16,156 bases of DNA from positions 1-16,156 of the forward strand of contig JAHAWR010000025.1 of NCBI GenBank assembly GCA_018383835.1, given 5' to 3'. This document shows positions 1 through 6,347 of this stretch, in pieces (the stretch's first letter is position 1; every line of letters starts with the position of its first letter). The position numbers were made by a program, and so were the translations under genes. This DNA comes from Candidatus Jordarchaeia archaeon. GTDB lineage: Archaea > Asgardarchaeota > Jordiarchaeia > Jordiarchaeales > Freyrarchaeaceae. Below the pieces are notes generated by a model. That model made no database searches. It was not told the DNA's origin and saw nothing but the letters and a program-made list of their open reading frames with translations.

Positions 1-329
1 ATATGGTCGTAGCCCGCTGCCTTCATCATAATTCCAAAAACCACTCCTCCAGAAGCGAAACCGTAAGTCTCGGTGAGCGGAAACTTGCAGACCGTGGAAA
101 CCTTCGCGGCTCCCGGAGCCACTGTACCAACAAGCGGTCCGACACCAAGCACTAAGCAAGCATCGGGAGAATAGGGGTGAATCCACCGGTCACTAAGGTC
201 TGTTATAAGCTTCACATTCCCCCCTAACCCTCCAATGAAAAACTCGATAAGCGTCTCGCTCAACTCAACATCCTTCACTTTTCTCTTCGAAAGGTCAACT
301 AGGAGAACCTTACCAGCATAACCGTACAC
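1..329 (-). CDS. Aldehyde:ferredoxin oxidoreductase family protein, N-terminal part (cut by left edge)
   Basis: Reading the minus strand from a GTG at 329-327 gives 109 residues without a stop up to the window edge. The protein begins MYGYAGKVLLVDLS and continues with FIGGLGGN, YSPDACLVLGVGPLVGTVAPGA, KFPLTETYG and ASGGVVFG...AGYD. These match the N-terminal tungstopterin-binding domain of the AOR family (usual length about 600 residues), which oxidises aldehydes and reduces ferredoxin through a tungsten bis-pterin and a 4Fe-4S cluster. The cluster cysteines lie in the missing C-terminal part. The GTG start fits the family N-terminus and is preceded by a good ribosome site, GAGGTGA at 341-335, five bases upstream. 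The frame stays open upstream to an ATG at 527, but that 66-codon stretch does not look like AOR and I treat it as leader. The exact subfamily (AOR, FOR, GOR, WOR) cannot be told from this part. Confidence 0.88.
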   Translation of the reverse strand, partial: MYGYAGKVLLVDLSKRKVKDVELSETLIEFFIGGLGGNVKLITDLSDRWIHPYSPDACLVLGVGPLVGTVAPGAAKVSTVCKFPLTETYGFASGGVVFGIMMKAAGYDH

Positions 330-586
330 CGTCTTCACCTCACTCTCTGTCCAGCCAGATTCAGCCCAGAAACCCTCATCCCCTCCTATAGCCACAAAAA
401 TCCCTTTTGGTTCACCTTTAATGTTCAAACTCGCCCACGACCGACGACAACCTCTAGCAACGAAAAGTAGAAGACTAAAAAATGTTTCCCTTACGAAGAC
501 CAACTTTTTAGCAACCAGACGATTCATCACTAACCAGCACAGTCGACTATAGTTAAGGGAGCCATGCTATTAGAAACGAAGGAATG
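330..586. other. Non-coding leader region upstream of the AOR gene
   Basis: This stretch lies between the tRNA-Ala 3' end and the AOR start. No gene with a recognisable product is seen. On the minus strand it holds a ribosome site (341-335) and AT-rich patches around 548-556 and 470-515 that could act as TATA boxes, none of them convincing. The AOR frame happens to be open through 527. A T-containing patch just downstream of the tRNA (about 572-586, minus strand) may end the tRNA transcript, but it is weak. Confidence 0.4.
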
Positions 587-604
587 TGGTGGACCCCGCG
601 GGAT

Positions 605-625
605 TTACTCAACCCTTTGAGGTTT
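605..625 (-). other. tRNA-Ala intron 3 (position 58/59, T-loop)
   Basis: This 21-base intron sits between A58 and A59. The bulge-helix-bulge is clear: exon base 53 plus T54-T55-C56 pair with GAGT near the intron 3' end, flanked by two 3-base AAA bulges, each cut after its second A. Inside, AACC pairs with GGTT around a 6-base loop. If intron 2 is still present, the base before T54 is A and makes a Watson-Crick pair with the final T of GAGT. After intron 2 is removed it is G53 and makes a G-U pair. Confidence 0.85.
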
Positions 626-630
626 TTGAA

Positions 631-650
631 TTCGCGGTCCCTTGCAGACT
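631..650 (-). other. tRNA-Ala intron 2 (position 53/54, start of T-loop)
   Basis: This 20-base intron sits between G53 and T54. C48-G49-C50-G51 pair with CGCG at intron bases 15-18, forming the 4-bp central helix. The bulges are GG|A on the 5' side and AA|T on the 3' side, each cut after the second base. Intron bases 2-4 (GTC) pair with 12-14 (GAC) around a 7-base loop. This is a textbook bulge-helix-bulge without the outer helix. Confidence 0.9.
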
Positions 651-681
651 CCCGCGGCCTCCCGGGTGCAAACCGGGTGCT

Positions 682-697
682 CTCGGCGCCACAGTCT
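682..697 (-). other. tRNA-Ala intron 1 (position 22/23, D-arm)
   Basis: This 16-base intron interrupts the D-stem between G22 and A23. Removing it restores GCTC/GAGC. The repeat of GAG on both sides leaves the exact cut ambiguous by a few bases. The 22/23 choice gives the best motif: TGGT (17a-20) pairs with GCCG in the intron 3' part (two wobbles), with AGA bulges on both sides. The inner hairpin is minimal, so this is a relaxed motif and less certain than the two T-loop introns. Confidence 0.78.
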
Positions 698-732
698 CTA
701 CCAGGCTGAGCTAGGGGCCCACCCTCAGGAAT

Positions 733-823
733 TACCGGTGGAAAAGAGCTTATTAACTTTATCTCCTTTTTCTCCTCAAAGGGAAATTAGCTGGCTTAAT
801 TACTTTCAGTTTACCCACCGGTA
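733..823. repeat. 9-bp inverted repeat flanking the tRNA promoter
   Basis: TACCGGTGG at 733-741 is matched exactly by its reverse complement CCACCGGTA at 815-823. The arms are 73 bases apart and enclose the putative tRNA TATA box. Each arm contains the self-complementary ACCGGT. The function is unknown, and a chance match cannot be excluded. Confidence 0.35.
751..757 (-). promoter_or_regulatory. Likely TATA box of the tRNA-Ala gene
   Basis: On the minus strand this reads GTTAATA, preceded by a purine-rich AAA that could serve as the TFB element. Initiation about 25 bases downstream would fall near 727-730, a few bases before the tRNA 5' end at 720. Placement is by spacing only. Confidence 0.45.
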
Positions 824-904
824 GCATCTAAAGGCCTTCTGCGGCGTGGAAATTCGCGTCATCCCCAAAACATGTTTTTTCTTTGAACTCTTTTTAGGGA
901 AACG

Positions 905-933
905 TTAAAGTTAAATATCGGGATCATTTAAAA
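905..933 (+). promoter_or_regulatory. Likely promoter (TATA region) of the Nuo-like operon
   Basis: Two AT-rich boxes, TTAAATAT (911-918) and TTTAAAA (927-933), lie 50-70 bases before the first start codon at 984. Initiation about 25 bases downstream (about 940-957) would leave a short leader containing the ribosome site GGAGAGG (968-974). Which of the two boxes is used is not decided by the sequence. The 721-983 interval otherwise shows no gene. Confidence 0.5.
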
Positions 934-983
934 CTACCTCCGTTATTCCCGAAAAGCATTCGTGATGGGAGAGGCGACTTGAA

Positions 984-1247
984 ATGTCGGATCCTACCAT
1001 TGTTCACGGATTGCTCCTAGTTATTGCCATAGTACTGGCGGTGATCGCCGTTGAAGTTAAACGCCTTGACTACGCGGTAATCTCCTTCGCTGGCATGTGC
1101 ATAGTTCTAGGGATTCTCTTCTATATGCTCTTCGCTCCCTGGGTTGCAGTGCTTCAGCTTGCAATATTTGCAGGCGCCATAGCCGTCCTCCTCCTGGTGA
1201 CAATTAACGTCGCACAAGAACCTGTGGAGCGTGAGGAAGATGAGTGA
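984..1247 (+). CDS. nuoJ: NuoJ-like subunit, N-terminal half (split NuoJ)
   Basis: This 87-residue protein has three hydrophobic helices at about 6-24, 30-51 and 53-74. The third contains WVAVLQLAIFAGAIAVLLL, which matches the NuoJ hallmark (AALQxLVYAGAIMVLxLF) around the pi-bulge helix TM3 important for proton-pumping coupling in complex I. Full-length NuoJ is usually 160-200 residues with five helices. Here the protein stops after helix 3 and the rest is supplied by the next gene, as in the two-part FpoJ/NuoJ of several archaea. It is the first gene of a six-gene operon encoding the membrane arm. The ATG is preceded by GGAGAGG nine bases upstream, and the gene overlaps the next start. No pumping-related charged residue is expected in this fragment. 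Confidence 0.88.
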   Translation: MSDPTIVHGLLLVIAIVLAVIAVEVKRLDYAVISFAGMCIVLGILFYMLFAPWVAVLQLAIFAGAIAVLLLVTINVAQEPVEREEDE

Positions 1248-1557
1248 AAGGCGAAAGACAGTTTTAAAGATCGCTAGGATACTTTCAGGAATACTTTTAG
1301 CTGGCGCGGTTACACTGTTTCTAGTTAGTAACCTGTGGCTCACCCCCTTCTCCTACCAGGTTTTCGCCTACACCGTGGATCTGCTAATGCCCTCAGTGAA
1401 CGTAACAAGAATTCCAGCGGCTCAAATAGGGTTCTACGAGGGAGTCTACATGTGGTCTATGCGGCTCATTGATACTGTATTTCAGGGCGTGGCTATAGTC
1501 GCGGCGGCGATAGGTGCAGCCATACTGTTTAGGGTGGAAAAGGAAAGGGAGGGATAA
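1240..1557 (+). CDS. NuoJ-like subunit, C-terminal half (split NuoJ)
   Basis: This is a small membrane protein of 105 residues from the ATG at 1240. It has one hydrophobic helix near the N-terminus (about 10-29) and one near the C-terminus (about 78-99), separated by a 45-residue loop. Position, size and helix pattern fit TM4-TM5 of NuoJ, but the residue-level similarity is low, so the call leans on context. The gene overlaps the preceding one by 8 bases, which suggests translational coupling. A GTG at 1231 in the same frame is an alternative start. I prefer ATG 1240 because GGAG at 1226-1229 is ten bases before it but only one base before the GTG. NuoK follows six bases downstream. Confidence 0.72.
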   Translation: MSERRKTVLKIARILSGILLAGAVTLFLVSNLWLTPFSYQVFAYTVDLLMPSVNVTRIPAAQIGFYEGVYMWSMRLIDTVFQGVAIVAAAIGAAILFRVEKEREG

Positions 1558-1563
1558 GAGAGA

Positions 1564-1998
1564 ATGGCGTTACCTGTTTCCCCCGGACTATACCTTGGCG
1601 TGGCAGCCATACTCTACGGAATAGGCCTCTATACCGTTGCAACGAAAAGAAACTTGATCAAGATAGTGATCGGAGTGGAAATCCTCGTCAATGCGGTTCA
1701 CCTTAACCTCATAGCGCTGTCAGCATACAGGTGGGCTTTACAGTGGATGCAAGAGGTGTACACTCTTCTCTACAACTTCGGCTACACTGACCCTGCAACC
1801 CTAACCCTATATGGCGGTTTACTAGTTAGCACAGTGCAGTACAACCCGCTGTTCGTTGACCCGCTCGCCCACTCGATCGTCATGACCTCCATAGTGCTGG
1901 CGAGCTGCGTGACCGCTGTGGCCTTAGCATTCGTGGTCGCCCTCTACAGGCATTATGGGACTTTAGATGTTCAAAAGATGAGAAGACTGAAGTGGTAG
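1564..1998 (+). CDS. nuoK: NuoK/MrpC-like membrane subunit
   Basis: This 144-residue protein has helix 1 at about 8-27, helix 2 at about 30-53 with IVIGVEILVNAVHLNLIAL, and a last helix at about 103-127 followed by LYRHYGTLDV. The pattern is that of NuoK and the related MrpC/MbhG antiporter subunits, which sit between the antiporter-like subunits and carry the glutamates of the central charged axis. The key Glu of helix 2 is present (E39). The second Glu that bacterial NuoK has in helix 3 is not seen; the segment reads VMTSIVLASCVTAVALAFVV, more like MrpC. The protein is about 40 residues longer than usual (about 100) because of an aromatic-rich insert between helices 2 and 3 (about 55-98). 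The ribosome site GGGAGGG ends about ten bases before the ATG. Confidence 0.88.
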   Translation: MALPVSPGLYLGVAAILYGIGLYTVATKRNLIKIVIGVEILVNAVHLNLIALSAYRWALQWMQEVYTLLYNFGYTDPATLTLYGGLLVSTVQYNPLFVDPLAHSIVMTSIVLASCVTAVALAFVVALYRHYGTLDVQKMRRLKW

Positions 1999-2017
1999 AT
2001 GTGGGAGGGTGTGAAAA

Positions 2018-4429
2018 ATGCTGCCCAATGCTGCTTGGTTATGCTGGATAATTCCCATGGTGGGCGCAGCCCTGACCCCCCTTTTCTCAAAAATACACCC
2101 CAAAGTTAGAGACATACTAGCAGTACTGTTCCCAGCGGTAGCAGCTGCACTAGCGGTATCAATGATCCCAGACGTAATGAACGGCTTCACCATACTCCCG
2201 CAGCCAGAAATACTGGTGGGCGAGAGCCCCATACCTTGGGACATAACACAGACAATAACAATTCAGGGAGTAAGCATACCCGTAACGTTGCGATGGGCCT
2301 CGCTTCTACCCTACAATGCGAAAGTGCTCTGGATACCTTGGCTCCCGGTTCAGCCTCCAATAGAGTTTTGGCAGGCGCAGTATGCATTTATGATACCCAG
2401 AGGAATCTATGCAGGCATCCTTGTGGATCCGCTAAGTGTCTTCATGGCATGCGTCGTGACATGCATAGGCTTCCTCATAATGGTCTTCTCTCTGGGCTAC
2501 ATGCACGGAGACCCTGACCTCACACGGTACTGGTTTTTCATGAACTTCTTCATAGGCGGCATGACGATGCTCGTAATGACAGACAACCTCCTACAACTCT
2601 TCATAGGATGGGAGATAGTTGGGCTATGTAGCTGGGCACTTATAGGCTTCTGGCACAAGAAAGAGGAACCCTGCACGGTGCCCAAGTACACACCCGAGTA
2701 CAGGACAACCGAGGGAGAATACAATGCCCTATGTGGCATGAAGGCATTCATAATGACGAAAATAGGAGATATAGCGCTTCTCATCGCCATATCTGTAATA
2801 TTCTTCGTTTCCGGAACATTCAACTTAGTGCAGCTACAGCAGAACGCCGCCATAAACTTCGCGGCACCCAGCATCGGTTGGGTCACTGATCTAGCTGTTA
2901 GAGGTCTGCTACCGGCAGTGGCCCTCCTGCTTTTCGGTGGGCCAATAGCCAAGTCAGCACAGTTCCCGCTACACGAATGGTTACCAGAAGCAATGGCTGG
3001 GCCAACAACGGTTTCAGCGCTCATACACGCCGCCACGATGGTTAAGGCGGGCGTGTACCTTGTTGCACGCATGCTTCCCATATTCTACGGATCCCAGCAA
3101 ATACTGCTGGAGGCAGCCCTCAAGCCAACCAACTACGCGTCAACTATTATGTTAACTTCCGGACAGTGGCTTTTCCTTTACACGGCAACACAGTACGGTT
3201 TGAGCACGTTCTTCAACACGGTGGCGTCCATAGGCGTATTCACAGCGTTCCTGGCAGCAACCATGGGTGTTGTGTCAAGGGAACTCAAGAAAGTTCTCGC
3301 GTACTCCACGATTAGTCAGATCGGCTACATGATGCTTGCCCTAGGCGTCGTGGGAACGTCAGCAATGTCGGTTGCAGGGTTCGTAGCCGGGACATTCCAC
3401 CTCATGGCTCACGCTATCTTCAAGGCGCTCCTGTTCCTCTGTGCTGGAGCAGTGCTTCACGCCGTCGAAACCAAGGACATGTTCGAGATGGGAGGCCTCA
3501 AAGAGAAAATGCCCATAACTTACGTGTGCATGCTCGTAGGCGGCCTCTCATTGGCAGGCTTCCCTAGCTTCGCGGGATTCTTTAGCAAGGAAGCCATATT
3601 CGGGGCAACACTCGAAGCCAACCAGCTTGCAATCTATGCCTTAGCGGCGATAGTTGTTGCGATAACCACCTTCTACACGTTCAGGATGATCGGTCTAGTG
3701 TTCCACGGAGAGCCAAGCAGCCACGTCAAGAAGATCGAGGAAGAGCATGGCCCAGTCAAGGAGGCGCCACTAGTAATGTGGGTGCCCCTCGTAATCCTAG
3801 CAGCCGCAACACTGGTGGCAGGCTGGCTCGAACCCCTCTTCAGGCAGTTCTTCCTTGGGCCCCTAGGAGCCTACCTTCTTGAGGCGGAGTACGTTCACCC
3901 AGTTCTCTTAGGCGGACTCACGTTCTCCGAGTACCCGCACTTCATAATAGAGCACACCTTGACCCACGAGCAGATCGTGCTCCTCGAAGTCTACGAGTAC
4001 ATGCACTTGACCACCTACAGCGGCTGGCTCTCGGAGCTCGCCAGCGCATGGATGAGCATAGCGATATCCCTCGGACTATTCGTAGTAGGCTTCGTCCCAG
4101 CCTGGCACTATTACATAGTGAGGCGCGGAGACCCGTCCAGAGTTACAGGCAACCGCGTCGGCGGCGCAATCTGGAAGTTCCTCTGGAACCGCTGGTACAT
4201 CAACCAGTTATACTATCTAGTCTTCGTCGACGGCTTCTTGAAGCTCGCGTCAGCGATGTATGATTACCTCGAGAGGGGACTTGACAGCTTGAACTACGTG
4301 GTAGCCGCAGTCACAGTCAAGTTCTCCGAGTCGTTCAGGAAGACGCAAACCGGCATAGCATACGTGAACATAATGTACCTGTTGCTCGGCGTTTTAGTGT
4401 TCATGTTCCTATTGTTAGTGTTCTGGTAA
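2018..4429 (+). CDS. nuoL: NuoL-like antiporter subunit of the complex I membrane arm
   Basis: This 803-residue polytopic protein is one of the three ion-pumping subunits related to Mrp antiporters. The conserved charged residues are visible: E199 in LFIGWEIVGLCSWALIGFW (TM5), K312 in AKSAQFPLHEWLPEAMAGPT, K343 in MVKAGVYLVAR, and K469 with H461/H465 in HLMAHAIFKALLF (TM12). The C-terminal part has the typical NuoL end (WYINQLYY...SAMYDYLERGLDSLNY...KTQTGIAYVN), consistent with the lateral helix and final anchoring helix. It is clearly longer than bacterial NuoL (about 610). Extra sequence lies at about 55-125, between helices 2 and 3, and at about 610-670. The ATG has a strong site GGGAGGGTG starting 16 bases upstream. 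The next gene follows after 15 bases. Confidence 0.95.
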   Translation: MLPNAAWLCWIIPMVGAALTPLFSKIHPKVRDILAVLFPAVAAALAVSMIPDVMNGFTILPQPEILVGESPIPWDITQTITIQGVSIPVTLRWASLLPYNAKVLWIPWLPVQPPIEFWQAQYAFMIPRGIYAGILVDPLSVFMACVVTCIGFLIMVFSLGYMHGDPDLTRYWFFMNFFIGGMTMLVMTDNLLQLFIGWEIVGLCSWALIGFWHKKEEPCTVPKYTPEYRTTEGEYNALCGMKAFIMTKIGDIALLIAISVIFFVSGTFNLVQLQQNAAINFAAPSIGWVTDLAVRGLLPAVALLLFGGPIAKSAQFPLHEWLPEAMAGPTTVSALIHAATMVKAGVYLVARMLPIFYGSQQILLEAALKPTNYASTIMLTSGQWLFLYTATQYGLSTFFNTVASIGVFTAFLAATMGVVSRELKKVLAYSTISQIGYMMLALGVVGTSAMSVAGFVAGTFHLMAHAIFKALLFLCAGAVLHAVETKDMFEMGGLKEKMPITYVCMLVGGLSLAGFPSFAGFFSKEAIFGATLEANQLAIYALAAIVVAITTFYTFRMIGLVFHGEPSSHVKKIEEEHGPVKEAPLVMWVPLVILAAATLVAGWLEPLFRQFFLGPLGAYLLEAEYVHPVLLGGLTFSEYPHFIIEHTLTHEQIVLLEVYEYMHLTTYSGWLSELASAWMSIAISLGLFVVGFVPAWHYYIVRRGDPSRVTGNRVGGAIWKFLWNRWYINQLYYLVFVDGFLKLASAMYDYLERGLDSLNYVVAAVTVKFSESFRKTQTGIAYVNIMYLLLGVLVFMFLLLVFW

Positions 4430-4444
4430 GGGAGGCGAAGAAAA

Positions 4445-6331
4445 ATGATACTCGACGTGTCAGCTGGATACGAACTCGTTACATCTGTAGCTGTGCTAAT
4501 TGCTCTAAGCCCAATAGTCTACTTGATAGGTAAAAAGTGGGGTAAGGCAGCAGCTTGGCTATCCGTAGCGGCAGCCGCCGTATCAGCCATACTAGTGATA
4601 CACGTTTCCTACACCTTACTTACTTCATACAACCTGTTGGCATCCATCTCCTTCGACGTAGCATCAAAGAACTACCAGCTGGTAATATACGTCCCATTCC
4701 AGGAATTAGCACTTAGAATCAACCTATTCCCACCATGGGAAGCGTCTCTAGATACAAGCATGGTCTACTTTCCAAATCCGTTCGACCGCTCAGTAGTCTA
4801 CCCTGCTTTCCATCTCTTCCAGTACAGGCTTGTGCTCCGTCCATACTACAACGTTATCCCGCAGCCCGCCTTCAGAATAGAGGCTCCAATGGCTGTGTCG
4901 ATGAACCCACTTCTGCTCCTCCCGCTGGATGCAGGGCTTGTCGCCGATGGACTGAGCGCCTCAGTTGCCATGCTAATATCCGGCCTCGGAGCTTTAGTAG
5001 TGTTCTACTGCACAACACACATGGACGACTTGAAACAACCCGGCACATTTTATGCTAGCCTCCTCCTCTTCATAGGAGGCATGCTGGGCGTCGTCTTCTC
5101 GACGAACATCATAGAATTCTTCTTGTTCTGGGAACTTATGCTAATACCGACGTACATCCTCGTCGCCTACTATGGACTAACAGAGAAGCGCGGAGCAACA
5201 GCCTTAAAGTACTTCCTGTGGACCACGTTTGGCTCAGCCTTCATGCTGGTCGGCATGCTCATGACCGGAATAAACTTGGGAACATTCAATATGCAGGAGA
5301 TGGGCGTAATCCTAAACGCCTACCAGAACTTCATATACTCCAGCGTCCTAGGCAACTTCGCCCCATGGCTTGCCTCAACAGTCCTAGGCCAGCAGGTTCA
5401 GCTGTGGCTCACCTTAGCAATAATAGGCGTGGTGATGGCGCTTCCAGTCGCTCTCATACTTGTAGGGTTCGCCGTCAAAATGGCAATTTTCCCGCTGCAC
5501 ACGTGGCTTCCAGACACGTACATGGAGGCACCCATGCCAGTAACTCTTCTCCTGAGCGCGGCAATGACTAAGACAGCAGCGTACGGTATAGCTAGAATAG
5601 TCTCTCTATACCTTGCCCCCTCTGTCTCAACGATGACAATCGGACTAGGAATACTCGCCATAGTAACAGCATTTTATGGAGGGATAATGGCTCTAACCCA
5701 GAAGAACCTGAAGGCCATGCTTGCATACTCCTCAATGAGCCAAATGGGCTACATACTCTTCGGCTACGCCATGACCACGTTTTTCAGCGTCACAGGCTCC
5801 TTCTTCCACATAATAAACCATGGAATATGCATAGCAACTTGGTTCATGATAGCGGGCCTCCTCCTCAAACAGTTTGGAACCCTTGACTTCGAAAAGCTGG
5901 GAGGACTCGCAGGCAAGATGCCTCTTACAGCAACGCTCGCAGTGATCTCCGGGCTCTCCCTAGCCGGTATACCTCCACTAAGTGGCTTCGCAAGCGAGTG
6001 GATGATCTTCGTTGGAGGCGCCGTGGCCAACCAGTACCTCTTCTTGGGACTCATGGTTCTCGCCACCGCTGTGACGCTGGCATACTACCTGTGGGCGATA
6101 CGCCGCATATTCTTCGGGCCGCTAAAGCCCGGCCTCGAGAACGCTAGAGAGTTTCCGTTAAGGTACACTGTGCCGGCAATTATACTGGTGGTTTTCACAG
6201 TCATCCTCGGCATAGCACCAAACATGGCTACGCAGTTCTTTGCGCCCCTCTTCGGCGCCACGCCATTTCTACCAACGATCTACGGTTGGGAGCAGATAAC
6301 CTATCTATTAGCTGCGCTCATGATGATGTGA
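4445..6331 (+). CDS. nuoM: NuoM-like antiporter subunit of the complex I membrane arm
   Basis: This 628-residue protein is the second antiporter-like pump subunit. Conserved elements are EFFLFWELMLIPTYILVAYYG with E230, FAVKMAIFPLHTWLPDTYMEAPMPV with K345, SAAMTKTAAYGIARI with K376, KNLKAMLAYSSMSQMGYILFG, and LSLAGIPPLSGFASEW. The order and wording are those of NuoM/FpoM. In the TM12 segment HIINHGICIATWFMIAG, the lysine present in the NuoL and third-subunit versions is replaced by a hydrophobic residue. A long insert of about 80 residues (about 80-160), rich in Pro and aromatic residues, precedes the core, and the protein exceeds the usual size of about 510. The ATG is preceded by GGGAGG nine bases upstream. 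The gene lies between the other two antiporter-like genes in the same operon. Confidence 0.94.
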   Translation: MILDVSAGYELVTSVAVLIALSPIVYLIGKKWGKAAAWLSVAAAAVSAILVIHVSYTLLTSYNLLASISFDVASKNYQLVIYVPFQELALRINLFPPWEASLDTSMVYFPNPFDRSVVYPAFHLFQYRLVLRPYYNVIPQPAFRIEAPMAVSMNPLLLLPLDAGLVADGLSASVAMLISGLGALVVFYCTTHMDDLKQPGTFYASLLLFIGGMLGVVFSTNIIEFFLFWELMLIPTYILVAYYGLTEKRGATALKYFLWTTFGSAFMLVGMLMTGINLGTFNMQEMGVILNAYQNFIYSSVLGNFAPWLASTVLGQQVQLWLTLAIIGVVMALPVALILVGFAVKMAIFPLHTWLPDTYMEAPMPVTLLLSAAMTKTAAYGIARIVSLYLAPSVSTMTIGLGILAIVTAFYGGIMALTQKNLKAMLAYSSMSQMGYILFGYAMTTFFSVTGSFFHIINHGICIATWFMIAGLLLKQFGTLDFEKLGGLAGKMPLTATLAVISGLSLAGIPPLSGFASEWMIFVGGAVANQYLFLGLMVLATAVTLAYYLWAIRRIFFGPLKPGLENAREFPLRYTVPAIILVVFTVILGIAPNMATQFFAPLFGATPFLPTIYGWEQITYLLAALMMM

Positions 6332-6347
6332 AAGGAGGCATGGTGAA

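Larger units (their letters stand above)
587..720 (-). tRNA. tRNA-Ala (anticodon UGC) with three introns, CCA encoded
   Basis: The 5' acceptor strand GGGCCCC (720-714) pairs with GGGGTCC (597-591), including the G3-U70 wobble that marks alanine tRNAs, followed by A73 and an encoded CCA (589-587). The anticodon arm is CCCGG TTTGCAC CCGGG (677-661), giving anticodon TGC (670-668). Removing 682-697, 631-650 and 605-625 leaves 77 bases that fold as a complete cloverleaf: D-stem GCTC/GAGC, G18G19, variable AGGCC with a G15-C48 pair, and a T-arm GCGGG TTCAAAT CCCGC. Each intron is bounded by bulge-helix-bulge type pairing, so the introns are supported by structure as well as by length. Introns at 22/23, 53/54 and 58/59 are at positions known for archaeal tRNAs of the Thermoproteales type. 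The spliced tRNA has no mismatched stem pair other than G-U. Confidence 0.93.

Noticed and set aside
183..190. CCACCGGT resembling an arm of the 733/815 inverted repeat
   Set aside because: It lies inside the AOR coding sequence and is explained by codons; a match of 8 bases is likely by chance.
330..527. In-frame N-terminal extension of the AOR protein to an ATG at 527
   Set aside because: The 66 extra residues do not resemble AOR, the GTG at 329 matches the family start and has GAGGTGA five bases upstream.
519..530. GTGATGA resembling a C box of a C/D-box guide RNA (minus strand)
   Set aside because: No matching D/D' box (CTGA) at suitable spacing was found, so there is no support for an sRNA.
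642..824. 60-codon plus-strand open frame
   Set aside because: It runs across the tRNA-Ala gene on the other strand, its codons are explained by tRNA stems, and the peptide is low-complexity without a ribosome site.
2497..3081. Long minus-strand open frame of 194 codons opposite nuoL
   Set aside because: Shadow of a high-quality coding frame; composition rich in Ser/Met/Ala with no family resemblance. Similar antisense frames inside nuoM, nuoN and the subtilase gene were dropped for the same reason.
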